In this document: positions 6,885-13,491 of the stretch, one piece after another
Numbering within the stretch: position 1 is the stretch's first letter
Layout: each line of letters opens with the position of its first letter
Origin: Propionibacteriaceae bacterium UBA6122
GTDB taxonomy: Bacteria; Actinomycetota; Actinomycetes; Propionibacteriales; Propionibacteriaceae
Length of the DNA: 15,546 bases
Direction of reading: 5' to 3'
Assembly (NCBI GenBank): GCA_002428365.1
Contig: DIVW01000015.1
Location: forward strand, 33,189 to 48,734
The notes under the pieces: generated by a model
The model's database searches: none
Told to the model about the DNA's origin: nothing
The model's input: the letters and a program-made list of their open reading frames with translations, nothing else
Program-made: the position numbers and the translations under genes

Positions 6885-9065
6885 CTACGCCTGCGCCCGG
6901 AACCCCCGCAAGCGCAAGCTGTTGAGCACCACGAAGACGCTGGAGAACGCCATCGCCGCGCCGGCGATCATCGGGTTGAGTAGGCCGAGGGCGGCCAGGG
7001 GAATGGCGGCCACGTTGTAGCCGAAGGCCCAAAACAGATTGGAGTTGATGATGCGCAGCGTCGCTCTGGACAAGCGAACGGCGTCGGCGGCCAGGCGCAG
7101 GTCGCCGCGCATCAAGGTGAGGTCGGCGGCCTCAATGGCCGCGTCGGTGCCCGTGCCCAAGGCGATACCGAGGTCGGCCTGGGCCAGGGCGGCAGCGTCA
7201 TTGACCCCGTCGCCAACCATGGCGACCTTGCGACCAGCGGCCTGCAATTCGCGTACCTTCGCCACTTTGTCGGCGGGCAGCACCTCGGCGATTACCTGCT
7301 CGATACCGACCTCGGCCGCGACCGCCTCGGCGGTGGCCCGATTGTCCCCGGTGAGCAGTATCGGAGTGAGGTCGAGTTTGCGCAGCTGCCCAACGGCTTG
7401 CGCCGAGGTGGGTTTGACGGTGTCGGCCACCTCGATGGTGCCGCGAAGCTCACCGTCCCAGCTGATGGCGACTTCAGTGAAGGGTCCCGAAACCGCGGCG
7501 CCAGGGTGATCGACGACCCGGTCAACCCACTTCAGTCGGCCAACTCGCACGGCCCGTCCGGCGACGACAGCAGTGACCCCGAGTCCGGGGGTGTTGGCGA
7601 ATCCGCTCGCGCTCAGTTCGCTGGCGGCGTAGGTCGCAATCGCCCGCGCCACCGGATGCTCCGAGCCAGCTTCGGCCGCTCCGGCGTAGGCGAGCAGCTC
7701 CGCCTCGTCCACCCCAGGCGCGGGACGAACCGCCACCACCGCCATCTGGCCGGTGGTGATGGTGCCGGTCTTGTCGAGCACGATCACCTCGATGCCTTTT
7801 GCGCGCTCCAAGGCCTCGGCGCCCTTGATTACGATGCCGAGTTGGGCACCACGACCGGTGCCGACCAAGAGCGCGGTGGGCGTGGCCAATCCGAGCGCGC
7901 ACGGGCAGGCGATAATCAACACCGCCACTGCGGCTGCGGCCGCGAAGGAGAGGCTCTCCCCCAGCAACAGCCAGGTGCTCAAGGTCAACAGCGAGAGCAC
8001 CAGCACCACCGGGACGAAGACCGCCGAGATTTGATCAGCCAGCGCCTGCACCTGCGATTTGCCGGCTTGAGCCTGAGTGACCAGCCGGGCGATCTGGGCC
8101 AGTTGGGTGTCCTTGCCGACCTTGGTGGCCCGTACGACCAGGCGTCCGGTGGTGTTTAGGGTGGCCCCGATCACCGCGTCACCCTCGACGACGTCCACCG
8201 GCACTGATTCTCCGGTGACCAGGGAGTTGTCGATGGCCGATGCACCAGCGACGATGACCCCGTCGGTGGCCACCTTTTCGCCGGGACGCACCACGAACTC
8301 GTCCCCAACCTTCAACTGGGCAATCGGGAGTTGGGATTCGCGGCCGGCAACCAGAACGCTCACCTCGGTGACACCCAGGTGCAGCAGGGAGCGCACCGCC
8401 CGCCCGGCGGCGTCTTTGGAGCGGGCCTCCAGATAGCGACCCAGCAGCAGGAAGACCACGATGCCGGCCACCGCTTCGAAGTAGATGGCCGATTGCCCAT
8501 GGCCGCGCATCAGCGCGAGTTCAAACTCGTGGGTGTAGCCGGGCTGCCCGGCCGAAGTGAACAGCAGGGCATACAGCGACCAGGCGAAGGCCGCGGTGGT
8601 GCCCAGGCTGATCAGCGTGTCCATGGTGGTGGCCCGATGCCGGGCGTTAACCAGGGTGGAGCGGTGGAAGGGCCAGGCCGCCCAGGCATAAACGGGGACG
8701 GTCAGGGCCAGGCTCACCCATTGCCAGCCGGTGAACTGCCAGGCCGGAATCATCGCCAACAAGACCACTGGGACGCCAAAGACGGCCGCCCAGATCAGCC
8801 GGACGCGCAGCACCGCGGCATGATCGACCGGTTCGGCCTGCGGCTGCGGCAGGGCGGCACCGTAGCCGGTGTTCTCCACGGTCTTGATCAGGTCGTCAAT
8901 GGTGAGCAGGGGCGAATAGAGGACGGTGGCGGTCTCGGTGGCGTAGTTGACTGAGGCCTGCACGCCGTCCAGTTTGTTGAGCTTCTTTTCGATCCGCGCC
9001 GCACAGGAGGCACAGGTCATGCCCGAGATGTCGAGTTCGACTGCTTCGGGCGCCGACGTGCTCAT
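6885..9065 (-). CDS. copA: Copper(I)-exporting P1B-type ATPase
   Basis: An inner-membrane P-type ATPase of about 726 residues that pumps Cu(I) out of the cytoplasm. The order is: an N-terminal heavy-metal-associated domain with GMTCASC (C18, C21); transmembrane helices; TGES in the actuator domain; the membrane CPC motif (residues 387-389, IACPCALGLATPTALLVG); DKTGT with the phosphorylated Asp431; SEHPVARAI (the HP motif of P1B pumps); GDGVNDAAALAQAD; and C-terminal helices with FGYNVAAIP and MAFSSVFVVLNSLRL. CPC together with YN and MxxSS is the P1B-1 signature for Cu(I)/Ag(I). I start at ATG 9065 (MSTSAPEAVELDISGMTC) because the upstream extension reads through copZ in another frame; GGTGA lies 4 bp before it. 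It begins 10 bp after the copZ stop, so the two are almost certainly co-transcribed. Confidence 0.97.
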   Translation of the reverse strand: MSTSAPEAVELDISGMTCASCAARIEKKLNKLDGVQASVNYATETATVLYSPLLTIDDLIKTVENTGYGAALPQPQAEPVDHAAVLRVRLIWAAVFGVPVVLLAMIPAWQFTGWQWVSLALTVPVYAWAAWPFHRSTLVNARHRATTMDTLISLGTTAAFAWSLYALLFTSAGQPGYTHEFELALMRGHGQSAIYFEAVAGIVVFLLLGRYLEARSKDAAGRAVRSLLHLGVTEVSVLVAGRESQLPIAQLKVGDEFVVRPGEKVATDGVIVAGASAIDNSLVTGESVPVDVVEGDAVIGATLNTTGRLVVRATKVGKDTQLAQIARLVTQAQAGKSQVQALADQISAVFVPVVLVLSLLTLSTWLLLGESLSFAAAAAVAVLIIACPCALGLATPTALLVGTGRGAQLGIVIKGAEALERAKGIEVIVLDKTGTITTGQMAVVAVRPAPGVDEAELLAYAGAAEAGSEHPVARAIATYAASELSASGFANTPGLGVTAVVAGRAVRVGRLKWVDRVVDHPGAAVSGPFTEVAISWDGELRGTIEVADTVKPTSAQAVGQLRKLDLTPILLTGDNRATAEAVAAEVGIEQVIAEVLPADKVAKVRELQAAGRKVAMVGDGVNDAAALAQADLGIALGTGTDAAIEAADLTLMRGDLRLAADAVRLSRATLRIINSNLFWAFGYNVAAIPLAALGLLNPMIAGAAMAFSSVFVVLNSLRLRGFRAQA

Positions 9066-9075
9066 TGGGTCACCA

Positions 9076-9279
9076 TCAGGCGACGCTGTAATCCCCGGCC
9101 TCGGCGACGGCTTCGACGATGCGGTCGAAATCGATCGGGGCCAGCGAGGTGACTTCCAGCTTGCCGCCCTCAAGGGTGACGGCTACCTCAGTCACCCCAG
9201 GGATGCCGGAGACCTCTTCTTTGACATGGGCGACGCAGTGGCCGCAGGTCATGCCGGTGACGGTGTAGTTGCTGATCAT
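9076..9279 (-). CDS. copZ: Copper chaperone with a single HMA domain (CopZ-like)
   Basis: A 67-residue stand-alone heavy-metal-associated domain that carries Cu(I) in the cytoplasm and is expected to deliver it to CopA and CsoR. The metal site is GMTCGHC near the N-terminus (MISNYTVTGMTCGHCV), followed by the ferredoxin-like beta-alpha-beta pattern and the motif IVEAVAEAGDY at the C-terminus. The length is typical of CopZ/Atx1. It lies between csoR (23 bp gap) and copA (10 bp gap), all on the minus strand; AAGGAACCCGCA-like purines immediately upstream give a plausible ribosome-binding site. The start and family are secure. Confidence 0.95.
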   Translation of the reverse strand: MISNYTVTGMTCGHCVAHVKEEVSGIPGVTEVAVTLEGGKLEVTSLAPIDFDRIVEAVAEAGDYSVA

Positions 9280-9302
9280 TGCGGGTTCCTTGCTGTTGGC
9301 GG

Positions 9303-9641
9303 TCAGGAGCGGACGAGTCGGGCGATGGCGGCTGAGGCTTCGGCGATCTTCTCGGCGGCCTCTTCATCGCTACTGCGGGCGGCTCGCACCACGCAGTGAC
9401 TCAGGTGTTCGTCGAGCATGGCCAGCGCGAGGGATTCCAGGGCTCTGGTCATGGCCGACACTTGGGTAAGGATGTCGATGCAGTACTGCTCGGATTCGAC
9501 CATGCCCTGCAAGCCACGGGCCTGGCCTTCGATGCGTCTCAGCCGACGCAGATACTCCGGCTTGTGGTCGAGGTAGCCGTGGCCAACGTCGTGGTGACAG
9601 GCGGACTCGTGGGTCACCTGTGAACTGTGTTCTCTATCCAT
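9303..9641 (-). CDS. csoR: CsoR-family copper-sensing transcriptional repressor
   Basis: A 112-residue all-helical DNA-binding repressor that releases its operator on binding Cu(I). The signature RRLRRIEGQARGLQGMVE starts near residue 32. The Cu(I) ligands are C54, H79 and C83 with spacings C-x24-H-x3-C, exactly those of Mycobacterium tuberculosis CsoR (C36, H61, C65), so copper rather than nickel, formaldehyde or sulfane-sulfur sensing is expected. The N-terminal tail is rich in His (HESACHHDVGHGYLDH), which could bind metal but is common in actinobacterial members. ATG 9641 is preceded by GGGAGGA (minus strand, 9654-9648) with a 6-bp gap. It is the first gene of the csoR-copZ-copA block, and two operator-like inverted repeats stand in front of it, so autoregulation is predicted. 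Confidence 0.96.
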   Translation of the reverse strand: MDREHSSQVTHESACHHDVGHGYLDHKPEYLRRLRRIEGQARGLQGMVESEQYCIDILTQVSAMTRALESLALAMLDEHLSHCVVRAARSSDEEAAEKIAEASAAIARLVRS

Positions 9642-9661
9642 AGGACATCCTCCCTAGTCAG

Positions 9662-9680
9662 GATACCCCCGATGGGTATC
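9662..9680. promoter_or_regulatory. CsoR-type operator 1
   Basis: GATACCCCCGATGGGTATC: perfect 7-bp arms (GATACCC/GGGTATC) around a 5-bp centre, matching the known TACCC...GGGTA form of CsoR operators. It is 21 bp upstream of the csoR start codon. It overlaps a minus-strand -10 candidate, TATCCT (9665-9660), so a bound repressor would block the promoter. Confidence 0.8.
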
Positions 9681-9683
9681 TGA

Positions 9684-9701
9684 CACACCCCCCAGGGTGT
9701 G
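9684..9701. promoter_or_regulatory. Candidate second CsoR operator
   Basis: CACACCCCCCAGGGTGTG: perfect 7-bp arms (CACACCC/GGGTGTG) around CCCA. It has the G/C-tract core of CsoR sites but TGTG ends instead of TATC. It is 3 bp from operator 1, and the centres are about 21.5 bp apart, or two helical turns, so both could be occupied on the same DNA face. It would cover the -35 region of the csoR promoter. Confidence 0.55.
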
Positions 9702-9921
9702 GACGTGGTGTGCATAACCTCCACAGACTCCGTCGCCATACACCCTCTACCGGTACCTCTGTCAAGAGGGAACAGTGGCAGCAAATCCTTCGAAGAAACC
9801 TTCAATCCACAAAGTGTGAACGGTGTATCCCCTAGCCGTAGCCATGTCCTGAGGAATCGGGACTCGTCGTCCACACTCGCAGCACCGCTCCATGCACAGG
9901 GCAGTGAGCGCAGGCACCAAG
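9702..9921. other. Intergenic stretch without a recognisable gene
   Basis: This is the middle of the 438-bp gap between csoR (minus) and dnaB (plus). The region is visibly less G/C-rich than the flanking genes. Open frames here have poor third-position G/C bias and no family resemblance. A TTGACA hexamer lies on the minus strand at 9765-9760, but the best partner, TATGGC (9740-9735), is 19 bp away and a poor -10 box. I see no tRNA or riboswitch fold. Confidence 0.5.
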
Positions 9922-9941
9922 TTGTCCCCATTTTGTCCACA
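9922..9941 (+). promoter_or_regulatory. Two adjacent DnaA boxes upstream of dnaB
   Basis: TTGTCCCCA (9922-9930) and TTGTCCACA (9933-9941) lie in direct orientation, 2 bp apart. The second is a perfect match to the actinobacterial DnaA-box consensus TTGTCCACA and the first has one mismatch. They sit 20 bp upstream of the proposed dnaB -35 hexamer, where bound DnaA could influence dnaB transcription. Confidence 0.55.
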
Positions 9942-9961
9942 GGCCCCTGTGCACGCAGCCA

Positions 9962-9990
9962 TTGAGGGCACCGCGGCGCAGCGCTACCGT
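9962..9990 (+). promoter_or_regulatory. Candidate dnaB promoter
   Basis: TTGAGG (9962-9967) and TACCGT (9985-9990) are separated by 17 bp, close to the housekeeping-sigma pattern TTGACA-N17-TANNNT. The transcript would begin near 9997 and carry a leader of about 83 nt before the dnaB ATG. A second TACCGT at 10036-10041 lacks a -35 partner. Confidence 0.45.
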
Positions 9991-10079
9991 GGGCCCACCG
10001 AGGAGCCCGGAACGAGAAGTGTCAGTGGCGCGACCTACCGTTTTCCTCGTCCCCCAATTAGGACGCGCCGGAGGTTCAA

Positions 10080-11441
10080 ATGTCACTCGCGGAAGTGATG
10101 CCGTACGGCGGCGAGATCGAAGCTGGCGGCGTTGATCGCACCCCGCCGCAAGATGTCGCCGCTGAACAGAGTGTGCTGGGAGCAATGATGCTCTCCAAGG
10201 ACGCCATCGGTGACGTGGCCGAGGTGCTGAAGGGCCGAGACTTCTATCGGCCTGCCCACGAAATCGTCTTTGATTCGATCCTGAATCTGTACGGCCGTGG
10301 CGAGCCGGCCGATGCGATCACGGTGGCTGACGAGCTGGCCAAGCGCGGCGAGCTTGGTCGCGCTGGCGGTCATATCTACCTGCACGATCTGTTGGCCATG
10401 GTCTCGATCGCCTCGAACGCCGGCTACTACGCCGAGATCGTGCGCGAGAAGGCGATCCTGCGCCGCCTGGTCGAAGCAGCGATGAAGATCAGCCAACTCG
10501 GCTACAGCGGCCAAGGCGACGTTTCCGGCATCGTGGACGCCGCCCAACAGGCCGTCTACGCGGTGGCCGAGGGCAAGGCTGGCGACGACTACGAGCCGCT
10601 GAGCGCGCTGATGGAGTCCACGCTGGACGAGATCGAGGCCCTCAGTGCCAACGGCGTGATGTCGGGCGTCCCGACTGGCTTCCTCGACCTTGATGAACTG
10701 ACCAACGGCTTACACGCCGGGCAGATGATCATCATCGCGGCCCGTCCCGGTATGGGTAAGTCGACCCTTGGGCTCGATTTCGCCCGGTCGGCTTCGATTC
10801 AGCACGGCCTGTGCTCGGCCTTCTTCAGCCTGGAAATGACCAAGACCGAGATCGTGATGCGCCTGATCTCGGCCGAAGCCCAGGTGCCGCTGGGCGACAT
10901 CCGCAAGGGGCACATGAGCGATGAGAACTGGCGCCGGATCGCCAAGAAGACCGCTGATGTGTCTTCGGCGCCACTGTTCATCGACGACTCGCCCAACCAG
11001 ACGATGATGGAGATTCGGGCCAAGGCGCGGCGGCTGAAGCAGCGCCACGACCTGAAGCTGGTGGTGGTCGACTACATGCAGTTGATGAGCTCAGGTAAGC
11101 GCGTCGAGAGCCGCCAGCTGGAGGTTTCGGAGTTCTCCCGGCAGATGAAGCTGTTGGCCAAGGAGCTTGAAGTGCCGGTGATCGCGCTCTCCCAGCTCAA
11201 CCGTGGCCCCGAGCAGCGCACCGACAAGAAGCCGATGTTGAGCGACCTGCGTGAATCGGGCTCGCTGGAGCAGGACGCCGACATGGTGATCCTGCTGCAC
11301 CGCGACGACATGTACAACAACGCCTCCGAGCGAGCCGGCGAAGCCGACCTGATCGTGGCCAAGCACCGTAACGGCCAGACCAAGACCGTCACCGTCGCCT
11401 TCCAGGGCCACTACTCCCGCTTCGTGGATATGCAGCACTGA
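10080..11441 (+). CDS. dnaB: Replicative DNA helicase DnaB
   Basis: A hexameric 5'-3' helicase that unwinds DNA at the replication fork and recruits primase. The 453-residue length is normal. The N-terminal helical domain begins TPPQDVAAEQSVLGAMM and includes DFYRPAHEIVFD. The RecA-like motor has Walker A ARPGMGKST (K227), FFSLEM, Walker B LVVVDYMQLM (D331), IALSQLNRGPEQR, the arginine-finger region and DLRESGSLEQDADMVILLHR. ATG 10080 is preceded by GGAGG with 5-6 bp spacing. Many actinobacterial DnaB genes carry inteins in the Walker A or later motifs; none is present here. The usual actinobacterial neighbours rpsF-ssb-rpsR-rplI are not directly upstream: the divergent copper operon is there instead. 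A promoter with DnaA boxes precedes it and a hairpin follows. Confidence 0.98.
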   Translation: MSLAEVMPYGGEIEAGGVDRTPPQDVAAEQSVLGAMMLSKDAIGDVAEVLKGRDFYRPAHEIVFDSILNLYGRGEPADAITVADELAKRGELGRAGGHIYLHDLLAMVSIASNAGYYAEIVREKAILRRLVEAAMKISQLGYSGQGDVSGIVDAAQQAVYAVAEGKAGDDYEPLSALMESTLDEIEALSANGVMSGVPTGFLDLDELTNGLHAGQMIIIAARPGMGKSTLGLDFARSASIQHGLCSAFFSLEMTKTEIVMRLISAEAQVPLGDIRKGHMSDENWRRIAKKTADVSSAPLFIDDSPNQTMMEIRAKARRLKQRHDLKLVVVDYMQLMSSGKRVESRQLEVSEFSRQMKLLAKELEVPVIALSQLNRGPEQRTDKKPMLSDLRESGSLEQDADMVILLHRDDMYNNASERAGEADLIVAKHRNGQTKTVTVAFQGHYSRFVDMQH

Positions 11442-11488
11442 GCCAACGAGTTCCACGCACCAGGAGCCGGCTGTCGAGAAAGGACTTG

Positions 11489-11516
11489 ACCTTCCCGGCG
11501 CCCACGCCGGGAAGGT
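11489..11516 (+). terminator. Hairpin terminator of dnaB
   Basis: A perfect 12-bp stem (ACCTTCCCGGCG / CGCCGGGAAGGT) with a CCCA loop lies 47 bp after the dnaB stop. There is no following T-tract (GAGTGGCAG follows), which is common in high-GC actinobacteria. Because it is symmetric, it could also insulate the next gene's promoter. Confidence 0.7.
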
Positions 11517-11562
11517 GAGTGGCAGCCCTCACAAAGCTGGCCCGCAGGCCACGCCCGCCCGC

Positions 11563-11568
11563 TAGCGT
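11563..11568 (+). promoter_or_regulatory. -10 box of a probably leaderless transcript for the sulfotransferase lipoprotein
   Basis: TAGCGT fits TANNNT and ends 7 bp before ATG 11576, so transcription would start at or next to the A of the start codon. No Shine-Dalgarno sequence is visible before this ATG, which supports leaderless translation. No clear -35 hexamer is seen. Confidence 0.5.
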
Positions 11569-11575
11569 TCAGAAC

Positions 11576-13294
11576 ATGATCACCCCCAGTAAGCCAATCT
11601 TCGCTGGCTGCTGCGCTCTGGCACTGCTGGTGACCGGCTGCGGTAGCGTCCCCGGCCCATCAGGTCCGGCCAATTCCGCCAGCGCCACCAGCGGCGCCCT
11701 GTGCGCATCGAGCAATGCCCCGGTCGCCACGACACCGTCGGCGAAGGCGTCCAGCAGCGCGTCCACGACCACCGCAGCCAGCCCGTCGGCGAGCAGCACC
11801 AGCGCCAACAACTCCTCGCAGAATTCCTGGAGCTTCGTCACCGAGCCCGACCTCAAGCCGATCAAGATCCAGGTCAAGAAGAACTCCCTGACCGACAAGT
11901 CCGGCCTGGTCTTCACTGCGCCGTACGCGCCGGGATCGGCCACCGGGCAGACCGGCACCTACATCACTGACATTGACGGCAATCCGGTGTGGTTCAAGGC
12001 GGTGCCCGACACCAGCCTGGTCAACCTTGGCTTCCGCGTTCAGACCTACCAGGGCAAGCCGGTGCTCACCACCTGGCAGGGCACCGCGGCCGGCTCCCCG
12101 GAGTATCAAAACCTGCCGATGGCCGCGCCCGAGCCGGGCGCGTGCTTCTACATCTACGACCAGAACTACAACGTCATCAAGACGGTCAGCGCGGTCGATG
12201 GCTGGACGGCCGACCTCCACGAGATGGTGTTGACGCCGAGCGGCACCGCACTGTTCCTCACCTTCAAGACGGTGGCGAAGGACCTGTCGCCCTACGGCGG
12301 CCCCTCCGACGGCTACGTCGGCGACTACGGCATCCAGGAGATCGATCTGGCCACCGGCAAGCTCGTCTTCTCCTGGGACATGTTGGAGCACATCAGCTTG
12401 AAGGACTCCTACGAGACTGCGGCCAGCGCCAACTCGTCCGACGCCGACGTGTGGGACGTCTTCCATCCCAACTCGTTGGACGTCGGGCCCAACGGTGAGC
12501 TGCTGGTGTCCTTGCGCAATATGTGGGCCGGGTACGCCATCGATCGGACGAGCGGCGACATCTTGTGGCAGCTCAACGGAAAGCAGCAGTCGGATGAGAA
12601 ATGGCCGCTGGTCACTCCGGCGAAGGATGCGCGGTTCTCCTGGCAGCACATGCTGCGCTTCCGGGGCGCGGATCAGATCTCGCTGTTCGACGACGCCTGC
12701 TGCGGCACCAACGCCGACGGCACCAATGAGAAGGCACAGGGCGCCTCTCGCGGTCTGCTTCTCAACATCGATCTCGCCAAGAAGACGGCCTCGGTCGCCA
12801 AGACCACCTACCACGATCCGTCCCTGTCGGTGTCCAGCCAGGGCAGCATGCAAGAGCTACCCAATGGCGATTGGTTCGTCGGCTGGGGCATCGAGCCCTA
12901 CTTCTCGCAGTTCGGTGCGACTGGAAACACGGCCAGCACGGCGTCGAAGAACCTCCTCTACGACGCCAAACTCTCCGGCGACATGTTCTCCTATCGGGCC
13001 TTCCGCGACAGCTGGGTCGGCATTCCGACAACACCACCCAAGACAGTTGCCCAGTCGAAGAACGACAAGACCACCGTGTATGCCTCCTGGAACGGATCAA
13101 CCGAGACGACCGCCTGGCAGGTGCTGGCCGGCAGCAGCGAGTCCAATCTGGCCGTGGTCGTGGCGAGCACACCGCGTGAGGGGTTCGAAACCTCGGTGAG
13201 TGTTCCCGAAACCGCCCAGTACTACCAAGTCAAGGCACTCGACAAAGCTGGCCAGGTCATCGGGACTTCCGCGGTGGTTGCGGTCTCGTCCTAG
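11576..13294 (+). CDS. Secreted lipoprotein of the arylsulfotransferase (ASST) family
   Basis: A 572-residue protein resembling PAPS-independent arylsulfate sulfotransferases, which move sulfate from one phenolic ester to another phenol; the true substrate is unknown. ATG 11576 gives a lipoprotein signal peptide, MITPSKPIFAGCCALALLVTGC, with lipobox VTGC, so the protein should be lipid-anchored on the outer face of the membrane. GTG 11519 would bury the signal and is rejected. A Ser/Ala/Thr-rich linker follows (about residues 30-85), then a beta-propeller-type domain with conserved histidines in DLHEM (H215), FHPNS (H297) and WQHML (H358), plus GGPSDGYV, GIQEIDLATGKLVFSW, IDRTSGDILWQLNG, ADQISLFDDACC and QGSMQELPNG. 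One of these His residues is expected to carry the sulfo group, by analogy with E. coli ASST. A fibronectin-III-like module may form the last ~90 residues. It is a single-gene unit with a predicted leaderless mRNA. Confidence 0.88.
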   Translation: MITPSKPIFAGCCALALLVTGCGSVPGPSGPANSASATSGALCASSNAPVATTPSAKASSSASTTTAASPSASSTSANNSSQNSWSFVTEPDLKPIKIQVKKNSLTDKSGLVFTAPYAPGSATGQTGTYITDIDGNPVWFKAVPDTSLVNLGFRVQTYQGKPVLTTWQGTAAGSPEYQNLPMAAPEPGACFYIYDQNYNVIKTVSAVDGWTADLHEMVLTPSGTALFLTFKTVAKDLSPYGGPSDGYVGDYGIQEIDLATGKLVFSWDMLEHISLKDSYETAASANSSDADVWDVFHPNSLDVGPNGELLVSLRNMWAGYAIDRTSGDILWQLNGKQQSDEKWPLVTPAKDARFSWQHMLRFRGADQISLFDDACCGTNADGTNEKAQGASRGLLLNIDLAKKTASVAKTTYHDPSLSVSSQGSMQELPNGDWFVGWGIEPYFSQFGATGNTASTASKNLLYDAKLSGDMFSYRAFRDSWVGIPTTPPKTVAQSKNDKTTVYASWNGSTETTAWQVLAGSSESNLAVVVASTPREGFETSVSVPETAQYYQVKALDKAGQVIGTSAVVAVSS

Positions 13295-13336
13295 ACAGAG
13301 GTCCTTGCTTAGCTTGCCCCGTTCAGATCTCTGAGG

Positions 13337-13412
13337 CTTCGACAGGCTCAGCCAACTTGCCGTTCCCTGAGCTTGGCCTGCCCCTTTCCAGTTCCCTGAG
13401 CTTGTCGAAGGG
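13337..13412. repeat. Palindromic intergenic repeat of the CCCTGAGCTTGTCGAAGGG type
   Basis: CTTCGACAGGCTCAG (13337-13351) is the inverted counterpart of CTGAGCTTGTCGAAG (13396-13410), with one G-T wobble. Between them a partial direct copy, GTTCCCTGAGCTTG, occurs at 13362-13375 and again at 13391-13404. This core is familiar as a dispersed palindromic repeat in many bacterial genomes, actinobacteria included. Here a degraded or composite copy lies between the sulfotransferase lipoprotein and the proline dehydrogenase, where it may also end transcription of the former. Confidence 0.7.
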
Positions 13413-13479
13413 TCGATGGGTCGTCCCTGGACAGGAACTCCTAGCACTCAACCCCTGACCACACCCATGCCCACCGGAC

Positions 13480-13485
13480 TAGGGT
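13480..13485 (+). promoter_or_regulatory. -10 box of a probably leaderless proline dehydrogenase transcript
   Basis: TAGGGT fits TANNNT and is followed by 6 bp and then ATG 13492, so the mRNA should begin at the start codon. No Shine-Dalgarno sequence precedes the ATG. CTGACC at 13455-13460 is a weak -35 candidate with a 19-bp spacer. Confidence 0.55.
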
Positions 13486-13491
13486 GGTTAT

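Noticed and set aside
9066..9173. Longer copA beginning at 9173
   Set aside because: The extra 36 residues (MRAASWKSPR...) are a shifted-frame reading of copZ; ATG 9065 with GGTGA just upstream starts the HMA domain in the normal way.
9735..9765. Minus-strand TTGACA as the main csoR promoter
   Set aside because: The only -10 candidate (TATGGC) is 19 bp away and weak, and the CsoR operators would then lie well downstream in the leader. The TATCCT overlapped by operator 1 fits better.
9762..9971. Minus-strand 69-codon open frame with several cysteines in the csoR-dnaB gap
   Set aside because: Third-position G/C is low compared with real genes here, no Shine-Dalgarno sequence or family motif is visible, and it would overlap the DnaA boxes and the proposed -35 hexamer of dnaB.
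10080..11441. Intein in dnaB
   Set aside because: The helicase motifs are contiguous and the total length of 453 residues is normal.
11519..11575. GTG 11519 as start of the sulfotransferase lipoprotein
   Set aside because: It would put 19 extra residues before the signal peptide and lies right after the dnaB hairpin; ATG 11576 gives a standard lipoprotein signal.
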